From NCBI GenBank assembly GCA_018697195.1, contig JAGMWU010000042.1, forward strand, positions 782,222 through 846,221: a DNA stretch of 64,000 nucleotides. Reading direction: 5' to 3'. Source of the DNA: Certhia americana. Lineage: Eukaryota; Chordata; Aves; Passeriformes; Certhiidae. This document shows, piece by piece, positions 13,901 through 25,900 of the stretch (the first letter of the stretch is position 1; each line of letters begins with the position of its first letter). A program made the position numbers and the translations under genes. The notes beneath the pieces were generated by a model. It searched no databases. It was not told the origin of the DNA and worked only from the letters and a program-made list of their open reading frames with translations.

Positions 13901-16900
13901 CCACAATTCAAAGGATTTCCCAAGCGTAAAAATTCCCTAAGAAAGAGAATAAAAAAATTTGGAAGTAATTTTCTCTATTTATTTGCCTATAGTGACACCA
14001 AATATAATAACACTTCCAAAAAAGACAGTAATTGCTTGCAGTAAACGTAACTTTTAACTAAGAAAATAAATCAATGCGTAATTATGATCTACAACATATT
14101 TGATCCATTCAAAACTATTTAATTTTGGAACACATGCTCTCAAAAGTTGACATAATTTTAAATAATCAAGCATTCTTGATAAAGTAATTTATCATAAAAT
14201 AAAGCAATTCCGATAATTCCCTTCTCTTCATTTAAAAACTTGGCAGGAGGCTGCTACATCCTGCAGGAGAACATCAGGACATTCAACGATGGGTGTTCAG
14301 AGAGCTGAACTCTTCTGGAGAGGCAGATCTTGGGCTGAAGTAAGCAACCTCAGCTTTGTTTTACCAGTGTGTCTATTTGGTTGGGGGAATCATTCCACAG
14401 CTACCAACAGCTGTATCTCTAGATATCTACAGTATCTTTCTACAGAGCTACACAGGGACTTCAGTGTCTATGCTTAAGGAAGCTGAAGTCCCTGTGATGT
14501 GACTACCAACAAGAGGGCTCCTTGCAGAATCCCTTCTGGCACAGCTACATGTCACTGAAGGAAACTGAGCAGCTGTCCTGGCTGCAGGTCAGCCAGCCAG
14601 TGATCCATAGGAGATAATACAATTAAATTCCCTCTTACAGCTGAGATCACAGAACCCCAGGATGGTTTGGGTTGGAATGGACCTTTAAAGGTCATTTGGT
14701 CTAAGCTCTCTGCTGTGGGCTGGTACAGCTTTCACTTATACAAGGTTGTTCAAAGCCCTGTCTAACCTGACCTTGAACAATTCCAGTGATGGGGCATTCA
14801 CCGTTTCTCTGGACAACCTCTTCCAGGGTCTCACTTCCTTCACTACAAAAAAATGTGTTCCTCATGTCTAATTTAAATCTAGCCTCTTGCAGTTTAAAAC
14901 CTGTGGCACTGGTCCTGCCACTACAGGCCCTGGTAAAACATCTCTCTGTGCCAAGAGACAATCTATTTGATAAGAAATAAAATGGGATCTTGTTGTGCTA
15001 TCACTACCACATGAGGTCACTAAGGCTCTCTACCACTGCCAGCCATTTACAGTGAGCCAGGGACAGTGCAGGCTGCAGGGCTCAGTCCCACTCAACTTCA
15101 GGGCTATCCTTCTGACCTCAACACCATGGGCTGCAGAGCCTGGGAAGCCAGCCTCTCAAACATCCTTTGGAGTGGTGGATGCAAGGAGTGGTCCTCATCT
15201 GCCAGAGCAGCACTGCATCTTTGCAGAAGTCGTGCATGGAGCCCAGCTTCACACATGACTTGCTGGTTTCTCTCTGTATGCACCAGAGACTGCAGGATGT
15301 TGGCCACTGCCAGCTGGAGATCCAGCACATGCTGAAAAAGAGAACAGCACAGGGCTTGAGAAAAGGCAAACTGCAGAGAAAAACAGAAGAAAGGCTTTAT
15401 ATATAATAATAGAAAAGAAACTACCATTAGCAATAAGTACAGAAAATTAACTATTAACTAATTGACTATATTTAAATTTATGTGCATGCACTTGTGTGAT
15501 TTCAGGGTGCATGTGTACATGTGTCTGTGTGAAGAAACACTCTGTACAAAAAAGGATAATTAGTTAGACTATGGTCGAGAAAAGTAATTTGTGTAAGAAT
15601 GGTTAAACCAAGCTCTACGTTTCACCAGCAAAGACAGCCAGCTTAGAGAGAACTAGGAACTCTTAATTTTTGTGACTATTAAGCTATTTCTAGTAACTTA
15701 ACATAGAAACATAATCACTTAGGTGGAAAAAGACCTTTAAGATCACCAAGCTGAACTCTTAACCCAGCATGGCCTAGCCCACCACTGAACCATGTCCCCA
15801 AGTGGCACATCTACATGAATTTAAAAGACTTCCAGGTCTGCTGACTCAAACAGTGCCCTGGGCAGCCCATTCAAGCGCTTAACAACCCTTCAGGTGAAGA
15901 TGTTTTTCCTAATATCCCACCTAAACTTCTCCTGGCACAACATGATAGCATTTCCTCTCACCCCATCAATTGTTTGACTTGTTGAGACTGCCCCTCCCCT
16001 TACTGCAACTTCTTTTCAGGTAGCTTTAGAGAGAGATAAGGAACCTCCTTGAGCTTCCTTTTCTCCAGGATAAACACCCCTGGCTCCCTCAGTTGCTCCT
16101 CACAGGACTTGTGCTCCAGACCCTTCCTCAGCTCCTCTGCCTTTCTCTGGACATGCTCCAGCACTCATGTCTTTCTTGTAGTGAGGGGCCCAGAACTGAA
16201 CCCACAGGATTTGGGGTGCAGCCTCAGCAGTGCTGAGTACAGCAGGATGATCATGGTCCTGGTCCTGCTGGCCACACTACTGCTGGTCCAGGCCAGGATG
16301 CCATTGGCCTTCTGGGCCACCTGGGCACAGCTGGCTCATACTCTAGACCAGCATCCCCAGGTCTTTTCCAGACACTCTTCTCCCAACCTGTAGCACTGCC
16401 TAGGGATGTTGCAACCCAAGAGCAGGGCTCAGCACTTGGCTTTGTTGAACCTCACACAATTGCCCTCAGCCCAACAATCCAGGTCCCTCTGCAGAGCCTT
16501 CCTGCCCAGCAGATCAACACTCTGGCTGAACTTGGTGCCATCCACAAACTGACTGAGGGCGTACTTGATTCCCTTGTCCAGATCAATACAGATACTAAAC
16601 AGAACTGGCCCAGTTCTGAGCCCTGGGGGGTACCACCACTGACCATCTGTGGGGGTTAGATGGGTCTAACTCCATGCACCACCACTCTGGGCCCAGCTAC
16701 TCAGCCAGTTTTTAACCTAGCAAAGAGTCCACCCACTCAAGCCATGAGCAACCAGTTTCACCAGGAGAATGCAGTGGGACAGTGTGAAAAGTTTTACTAA
16801 CGTCCAGGTAAACAACATCCACAGCCTTTCCTGTATCAACCAAAAGGGTCACCTTGTCACAGGAGAGCAGAGACCATGTTAGTTAAGCAGGACCTGCCTT

Positions 16901-19900
16901 GCATAAAGCCATGCTGGCTGGGCCTGATTTCACAACTGTTCTGTATGTACTGCAGTGTGGGATGTGTAATGATCTGCTCCATAGCCTTCCCCAGCTCTGG
17001 GTCAGACTGAGGGGCCTATGCTTCCCCTGATCTTCCTGGCCAGTCTTAGATGGGCATCACATTGACTAATCTCAAGCCAGCTGTAATCTTGCTGATTAGC
17101 CAGGACTGCTGGTAAATGATGGAAAGTGGCTCAGTGAGCACTTCCACCAGCTCCCTCTGCACCCTTGGGCAGATCCCATCAGGCACATCGATTTGCGAGC
17201 ATTTAAGTGGTGTATCGGGTTGCTAAGTATTTCTCCTTGGATTATACAGGCTTCACTCTGCTTACCACCACCACCATAACCTCTACAAAACTGAAGACAA
17301 ATGCAACATAATTGTCAATTTATGTTGTGAAGACAGCAAGTTACAACACTCATCACCAGTAGAGACCAAGAAAGAAGAATCTAGTAATTCTTGCAAGCTT
17401 TCAGAACTCATTTTTTTTTAATAGAAAGTATTCTTCAGGGAAAACATCTCAAACAAAAAAAAATACATAAGCAACCTCCAAAAACATGCAACAAATCATT
17501 CACATACAAAGTACCAGCAGACATTTTGGGCTGGGAATTGTACAAGCTTGTCAGTAAAACTTTGGAACTAGAACATATTCCAGCTGCTTCCAACAGTGTG
17601 TATAGCCTGAGATATGATGTTCAGTCTGCATCCTCCTCATACTATATATTAATACCTGATACATCAGGGAAAACATGGATTAATCACAGTGCTTGGAAAC
17701 TTATCTGATGGCCACTTCAGACCTTTCTTTACACTCACTACCAAGAGTTTGAAAGATTAACAAAAGAAAGCCTATGAGATAAAGCAATTCCCATCAGTCC
17801 TCTCTGCCATCAGTTATTCAACTCAACTTGTGAAATATTTTAGTTTTCCAGCACAAAAATGAGAGGACATCATCAGCTTTCCTATTTCCCACAGCCATCC
17901 TTTTCCCCAGCCACTTGCAAAGCTTCAGACAGCACATTTTTTTCCCCTACCTCTGGGTGTGTAGCTGATCCAACAGAGGCCAGAAGATCCAGCATTGCAA
18001 GCATAGCACCAGGGTGAATAATGACTGCATCAGAGCTTTGTACAGACGCGGGTCCTGTGTGGAGTTTCACATCAGCTATGTTTTTCTGAGGGCAAGCAGG
18101 AGGTGTTGAAACAGAATGATATGCATGTCTGCAGGACAGAAAACATCCCATGGTTACAACACCCAGTCATTATGAGCTCTGCATTTTTCAAACAGCTGTA
18201 ATATACTATTGGCCTACAGATGTTACTCCCTTTTCTTTTCTCTTCTCTCGGTTAGACAGAACAACTGTTCCTCTTCTCAAACCTGTTGGGCATGTGACCC
18301 TAAAGAAAGCCTGGAGAGGTTTCAGTTTCTCAGCTATTCTTGAACTTGGAAGCGTCTTCCCCAGATGCTACATGGTTTCAAGAACTTAAGAGTTTGTTTT
18401 TATTGCCTCTCTCTTTGTACTCTAGTTGCAGTGGCAGCACACAACAACTGCAGTGAGCAACCTACCACTGGCTCCTGTTCTCTAGATATGTGTCTCCCTG
18501 TTTGCTTTTCATTAGCAACTGATTATGAAATGTGCTATCACAAAACTGCCAGCAATCTCTAATCAGCCTAAGGGAATAGAAGGGTGGTCTCGGTGTTTAC
18601 TCATGCCAGCAAATCTGTATATTCTCAGTCCTCCCATGACTGCTACAGCAATTTGGTTTTACATTAAGATGCTTTAGTCTGATCCAGGAGAAAGAGGATT
18701 TGACACACTGACTTAGAAGAAACCATTTGTCCTGTGAAATGTAGACCTGTTCTTCATTGAAACTCTTGGAGATACCAGCTTGATGCCACTCTTCTTTCAG
18801 CAAGGGTTTCAACACACAAAAAGCATGAGCAGCTTACTGAGCACATGCTTTCAAGACGGTGCTTTAGAAGCAAAAGCAAGATCGAAACACTCATGCTCAC
18901 CAGAGAAAAAGAAAACCAAAACACACAAGAAACCCCCACAAGAAAAAAAACCCCACAAACCCAGAAAAACTCCAACCCAGATCACCCAGAGCCCACGGTA
19001 TTTATCATATACGCTTATTTGTAAGAAGAAATAGAACAAATCTTCTAGAATTTTTTTTGATGATTACATATTGTCTTTTGTTTTACAGCAAAACAAAAAG
19101 GGTTTCTTCTTATCAAATCAGTTGAAAGAGGTATTTCCTCTGTTTTCAGTGACAGAAATTTACTCAAACCCTGACTCTAACACAATTTAAGACTCAGAGA
19201 CTTGCTGTGCCTCACTCTTTAGACACTTCCAACAAGGCAATCTTTCACCTGGGAAAAAACAGGACTAGATGGGAGACGAGGAAGGTTGCAAAGACAGTTT
19301 TACCCTAAACACAGTCACCAAGCCCAATCCCCCAGCAAGAAACACATCTGTAGGGTTAGGCTGAGACACTGGATTATTCAGCCTAAGACAAGACAACAGG
19401 AACCATGGCACAATCTTCTTGTGCTGGCTGGAAAACGGGTTCAATAAATAATGTTCCAATAAAAAGGTTCCTACTGAAAAGCTTTATGCAAATCAGCAAA
19501 AACTTGGCACCTGAACAACCCAAGAACACTTTTCTAAAGAGGTTTTTTAAGAAAAAATGAGACTGTCGATGCTTTACTCATTCAGCTAATGCTTACAAGA
19601 AACAGAAAATAATATGGCAATTCTACTGAAACCAACCTCTAAGAAAAACATCTTCCTAAATGGATTTTTCTATTGTTTTTTACAAGCCCTTAAGCCATTA
19701 ATTTACTAAACTTCTCTGTCAGCCCCACCACCTATGGTAACATCTAACAGGTAAGGAAGGCTTCACTGATTCTTTAAAAAATAAATGGAATTAAGAACAG
19801 TGTAACAACTGGCAATACTATCACAGAGAGATGTCACCTCAAGTGTCTGCCTGACTTACTGCAGAGATTGGAACACAGGTAATTGTTTCTCATGCATTCT

Positions 19901-22900
19901 AAAAGCACTGCTCTTCTGCTGAAAAACTGCAGCCTCTTTCCAATGTCACCTTGAGCACCTCAATGCAAGTTTTACAGGATGCAATTAAAAAACTAAATAT
20001 CCATTTCTATTTAAGAATTCTCTTCGGTGAAATTCCATTCCTTAAGACAGTCTGTGATTTTTGAGTGCCAATTTTACTTCTAAGCACACTGATCTACACT
20101 ATCACATTCACCTTGTTAGGTAAATTGTGAGGTTATAACATGGTAGTACACAGAGAGCATAACAAAAACATTGCTCAGTGTGAGTCACAAACACAAGTAT
20201 GATCCTGGTCTCAAACCACCTGGACTGCAACATTGCATACAACTGAAAAGGCAATACAGTCCAGACTAGGCTTCCTGTTAGCAGTCTAAGCAAAAATTAT
20301 CTTCTTAAAGCATATATTATTAAAAGTTTTCCCCATAATTTTAAAATATCTTCTATTTTTAGTTTTTCCATATAAGGAGTATTTGTATCAATTCAACAGG
20401 GAAAAAAACAGTTTGTAAATATATCTCTACATAGAAAAAAGAAAACAGATCTTAAAAAATCTTTCCAAAATATTAATTAAATGCTATAGTTCCGTGGGTC
20501 AGGGTAGAATTCACAATAAATTATTTCAGCAATGCTTCTACCTTCCTTTATGACTCCTTTAAGGAAGGAGAAAAGAAGTGGGTAACGGAAAAAGGCGGTG
20601 TAACAAGATTACATGCATCTACGTGTCTAATTTAATAAAAAATATAATGGAAGAAAAATTAATTACTATAACTTTAGTTATATAGTTAGCTACAACTCGA
20701 TGAAAATTACAACAGCATTTTGATCTGGAAAGAAATAAATTAGATTTATTGTAGATAAACCCTCTGCATATCTTTCCCCAAGACTGATCACCATCCAAAC
20801 TTTTTAAAAACAATGGCTAAAAATATTGTAAAGTCAAAGCTACATTCTATTCTCTACTTTACCCTGTTAGGACCAAAATATTCTAAAAAAAAAAAAAAAG
20901 AATGCTTATTTGTGCCAAAATCTACAACAATCAAAGAATGGAAAAAGCTGTAGTTCTTGATTCAAAGTACATGGGAAGAACAATGCATTTGAGGTAACAG
21001 GGAGGACATGCATGTACTGCCATCCCAACATATTCCTGCAGGAGCCTCACCTACTCTGCTTCCGTAAAGGAGAACACTTGGAGGGCAGCATTCCACTGGG
21101 AAATACAGCTTTGAGAAGTGACAGACATGCCTGAGAGAGAATATTAGCATATCAGTGCATCCAAAACTGTTCTAGACTGTGTGAGAAACCAGAACTGTGC
21201 TATTTTTGTTTATAAGAATTATTTGTGTGCACAGTATCTGCTTGCTCTTTTAGCCAAACAAGAGAGAGCTCTCCCTGAGGCATCTGTCTTAAAAGGCAGA
21301 AAACTATGCCACAAGAAGAAAGGAGATCCCAGGGATGCAAAGCAAAGGAGACAATAAGAGAAGAGCAAACACTTCTCTGGGAAGGGTCAATTTCAACAGA
21401 ATCTGACCGTATCTGACATTTAGGAGGAGAAAAAAAAAATATATTGGATTGCAAACCCCAAGCTGCTTATTTTTGAAAGCAGAAAGATCATAGCTACTGG
21501 CACTGAATTCACTAGGAATGACAAACATGATACTGTGAGAAAGCAGACAGCTGTTCAAACAGACTTTTTGGAAAGCCTAGGATTTTTTTTTTACTTAAAA
21601 GATGCTTTTCAGAAAGGATCTGAAAGTCACCCAAGCAAGCATGATCATTCTTTCTGTCCACTTTTACTCTGAGTCTTACATAAATTTGTTACAACCCAAA
21701 GGCCTTTTTTGTTTGTGAAAATCCATTTCAAAGGCACTTAACCCTAGCAAGTGCCCACATTATTGTACTGGAGCTTACCTGATTTGCTGAAAGCACCCCA
21801 CAGGGATAATGACTTTTTAAACTACTCAGTCTTTACCTCGGGTTTTCAAGCAACTGTTTGCATTTTCAGTACTACAAAAAAAAAAAAAAAAACCCTGAGG
21901 GAAGCCTAACTTATCTATTCATATATAGCTATATTTAAATTTTAATTTCCAGGCTGCGTCAGCCACCCATCTGGCATTCTTGTTCATCACACTCTGGAAC
22001 CAGCTCCCGTTTGGCAGGCACTCCTTGTGTTCTGCTGTAAGCCTTTCCATAGCTGTGTGTTTGAATAATTCAGCGAACCTGAACAGCCCTGCCAGCTACA
22101 CCTGGGAGAACAGTAAAATGTAGCAAAGGGATGGGCAATCTGCAACACTAGAGGTTAATGCAGGGCTGAAGCTGTAAAGAGCCTCCACAGGAAACACTGT
22201 TTTCTTACATGTTTCTTCAGAGTAAATGGCAGGGAAAAGACTTCAGCAGCTAAGGTTTTTCTCTGTAAACTCTAATGTTTGCTCTTACATGCCTCAGTGT
22301 TAGAAAAGAAAGGTAATGACAGTCTAAGAGGTTCTGGGTTATTGGGAAGGTGCCTTTGTCCAAGCTACTCCCTGTAGAATACCCAGGTATGATTTGGGTA
22401 ACATAAGGAAAAAGGGTTCTCTTTACTAACCTTCTTTAGTATAAACATTCCTTTCAAATCAGATTCCACAAGCATCTTTGGTTGTTTTCCTTAGCAAAAT
22501 ATTTTACATTCCATCCATGAAGACTGATAGCATATCTTAAGCAGTATACCACTCCAGAATGATCCTATTTTCTACACATGGCACCTGCATCTCGGATAAC
22601 CCTGTGTCTTTGAAATGCCTTCTTAGCTTTCAAAAGCAAATCTCTGTCTAACCTGCATCTCTAGATAGCGAAGGGCTGCTCCCTTCCCTGAGGACTCCAG
22701 GAAAAATCTTTTTGGCATTTGCACAAGCCTGTGAGTAACACTGTTCAGGCAGTAGCTTTCATTTAAAAAAAAAAAAAAAAAATCTACCAGAAACATTAAG
22801 ATGGATAAGAAAAGACTGTAGCTTGGGATTGAAAATGGGTGCTTGGGTTTCTGAATTGAGCCATTCGTGTTTTCTTTCCAAACCTTTTAATTCAGTATGT

Positions 22901-25900
22901 CTCTACATCATTTGGTAGTCAAGTAGTGACAGGTTCATTCTTTACTTTTTATTCTCTGCAATTACTAGCAAATGAGCGCCTTTACAAGCCATTCACCTTC
23001 CACCAAAAGTAAGCTTTCTTGAAAAATTAGTCAGGAAAAAGGAAATCTTGCTGTATTCATTGATCTACTAGCATAGCCTGAATGTCTTTGAACTGCTCCT
23101 GAGAGTGTCATATATACCTCCCTTAGATCATTTCTTATAGTAGGCTTTATTTGGTTTTGAAACACAAGCCTAACTTTAAGCGCTATGGGAATCTGGAGAT
23201 GTCTCTAATCTCATCACTTCCTAGGACTCACTATGAAACAAACCTTTACATTTTTCATCCAGTAAACACACAAGTGAAAATGCACTCCTCAGAACAGCAA
23301 CTTAAGAGAAACATCCCTCCCCCCAAAACTACAAAACACAACAGTGTGAGAGAGAAATTGGAAACGAGATCAGCTTCTCTTTGAAGGGTCGGTACCTTTT
23401 CCTGGACAAAGCTGGCGTACCCCAAGGAGAGGGGAGAGAAGTCTCATTTGTCAGGCAAGGAGGGATCTGTTCTGCACGACTACAGACAAAACAGACAGGG
23501 GTAGGACAGAGAGGTTAGAGAAGAAACAAGAGGCCATAAGCTTGTTAGTTTTACAAAAGCATCGAAAAATCGTTATTTGGATCCATCTTTCAGAAACCAA
23601 CACAGATGACAAAGGACAAACTGAACGACAGCCTCAGGTGAACACACAGACATGCAAAGTGTGTACAGGTCTTGTGGTGTGACTCTGCACTGCCTGTTCT
23701 TTGCTCTGCTGAGACTTACTGAGACCAGCAAAGCAGAACATCTTTCAACGTTCAATGGCAGAAATTCAGAGGAGAAAGAAAAGCTTCAGTAAATTAGGTG
23801 CAACCAACAGGGGTTAGAAACAAAGTCAATGTAAATTCAATAGTGAATGATGAATAGAAAATTTAAAGAAGGAAAAATCACTGAAAATAACAACAAAAAA
23901 AATAGGAACGTAATGAGATATCTTATGTAACATCACCATGGGATTTACTTACCCCATTGTTTCCTCATTCTCTACTGTTAGCCAGTGTCAACTTCATCAG
24001 TACAAGTAATACATTCTTAATACAAATAGTCCTCCTGCTACCTGAATGTTTTAATAATGCTTTAAAAAGGAGATCAAATAAATTGATTTCTGAAGTTGGC
24101 TTTTTGGTGAGTGTGTGAGAGTGTGAGTGTGGGTGAGTGTATGTGTGTGTGTTAGGGTGGGTATTTTTTTGTTTGTTAGGGTTTTTTAAAATTTTCTTTA
24201 AAGAAGAGAAAAGCATTAAAACCTGCTGCTTTGGGGGCAAGATGGCCCATCTTATTAGAATAGGGTCACATACATTTAAAGGCTGGGGTATAAATAGCTT
24301 CAAGGTCTCAGATACAAAGTTTAAGACTGTGTTTCATGTTTTGTACCATAAATTGTGGGTAAAAACTACTTCAAGACAAGCCAATCTTTGATACATACTT
24401 CACAAAGTTCTGTTGACATTTTGAACCAACTTTAAGACACATTTCTGTTCATTTTGAGTCTTACTGTAACGTAAATTCTAGTTGTTTAACTTTGGGAGCA
24501 CCTCCCAGGTAAATTTAATAACATCCTCAAACAATTTACAGACTATTTAAAGAATAAGCAAATCCATCCAAATAAAACAAGGTATCAATCTTACGTGCTA
24601 GCAAGGAGAAAAGGAGGCACAGGGAAGGCCTTATCAGTCTCTTAAACTACTTGAGAGATAGTCACAGCAGTAGAGTGTCCATCTCTTCTCCCAAATAACT
24701 AGCCAAAAGGCAAGAGGAAATGGCCTCAAGTTGAACCAGGGAAAGTTTAGATTTGATATTTGGAAAAAAAATTTTCACCAAAGGGGTTATCAAGCATTGG
24801 AACAGCTGAGTCATCATCCCTGGGGATCTTTAGTAGATGTGTAAAATGTGGCACTCAAAGACATGGTTTAGCAGTTAACTTAGTAGTGCCAAATTTACAG
24901 TTAGACCTGATCTTATGAGTATTCTCCAACCTAAATGATCCCATGTTTCTAAATGAATCATGGTATTATTTAATCAATTACTTTAAAGCTCCATATCAAA
25001 TGAAACATGAAGTTAAGATACGATATTCAACAATCAAATTTTCATTTCACTTAACAAAAGCATAAAAATTTAGTAGTTCTAATGATGATAATGCAACCTA
25101 TCAACCAACAGGTTGCTTCGACACATCAAATATAACTATGAATTGATATCTCTGTCTTAATTGCTGCCACGATATAAACATCCAACATCAGAGAGAACAC
25201 TGCACACCCTGGAGAACAGCAAACTAAGTAATTACTTGGTCAGATGTTGACACCTTATCCTCCTCTCAGTGGAGTGAAGGAAGAAAGATGTAGATTAAAA
25301 TGGAAATATGAAAGCTTGCAATGAAGATATCTGAAGAGAACTATTTCAGGGAACTGGCGTGGGGTAGGCAGAGAAGATAAAAGAAAAGGAAGAAAAAAAA
25401 AAGCAAAGTTCATACCTGTCAAAAGAATCTGTTGCTACCTTGTAGAGGTAAATAAAAAGTTTGCTGCAGTGTCTTAGAGTAGGTGACACAGAATCCAGGG
25501 ATATTAGGTCATCATCCAAAAGTCTTTGAAACAGTTGTGTATTTGAAGGGAAGACATTCAAGGGACTTATTTTCCTCAAGTCTGAGAAGCAGCCAAGTAA
25601 TCGAACGGCATCTGCCAGTTTTTCATACTGGATCTCTGTCTTGAAGAAGTGAGAGTTGGCTGGCTCGTAGCGCATTGCTGCAGTCAATGTGCAGAACACA
25701 GTGTGAAGCAGTTCAAACACTTGGTTCTGGTTTACTTTTTCCCAGCCATTCTTAGGTGGCGAGCACAAAGATCTTTCCATGGCAACAAGTAAAGATGTGA
25801 CGTACACAAATCCACCGACTTTCCTAAAAACAGTTCTTGTGCGGTGACTCTCTCTCAGCACCAGGAGTAGGGCCTGTGGACAAAACAAACAATCAAACCA

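Larger units (their letters stand above)
13937..15116 (-). other. WDFY3: WDFY3 intron 14
   Basis: GT-AG intron of 1.18 kb containing a CR1 3' fragment (14645-14960) and a perfect 14-bp inverted repeat, both described separately. Confidence 0.85.
18129..23395 (-). other. WDFY3: WDFY3 intron 12
   Basis: GT-AG intron of 5.3 kb. An A/C-rich low-complexity patch lies at 18900-18985, and adenine runs at 20887-20899, 21876-21892 and 22765-22782. No interspersed repeat, RNA gene or further exon was recognised in the rest. Confidence 0.85.
23480..25415 (-). other. WDFY3: WDFY3 intron 11
   Basis: GT-AG intron of 1.9 kb holding a GT-rich simple repeat and a plus-strand CR1 3' fragment. Confidence 0.85.

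Noticed and set aside
15066..15406. Plus-strand open frames of about 80-90 codons
   Set aside because: They lie antisense to WDFY3 exon 14, whose conserved codon use keeps the other strand open. No similarity of their own.
16049..16393. Plus-strand 114-codon frame
   Set aside because: Antisense of the CR1 LINE at 15.7-17.3 kb.
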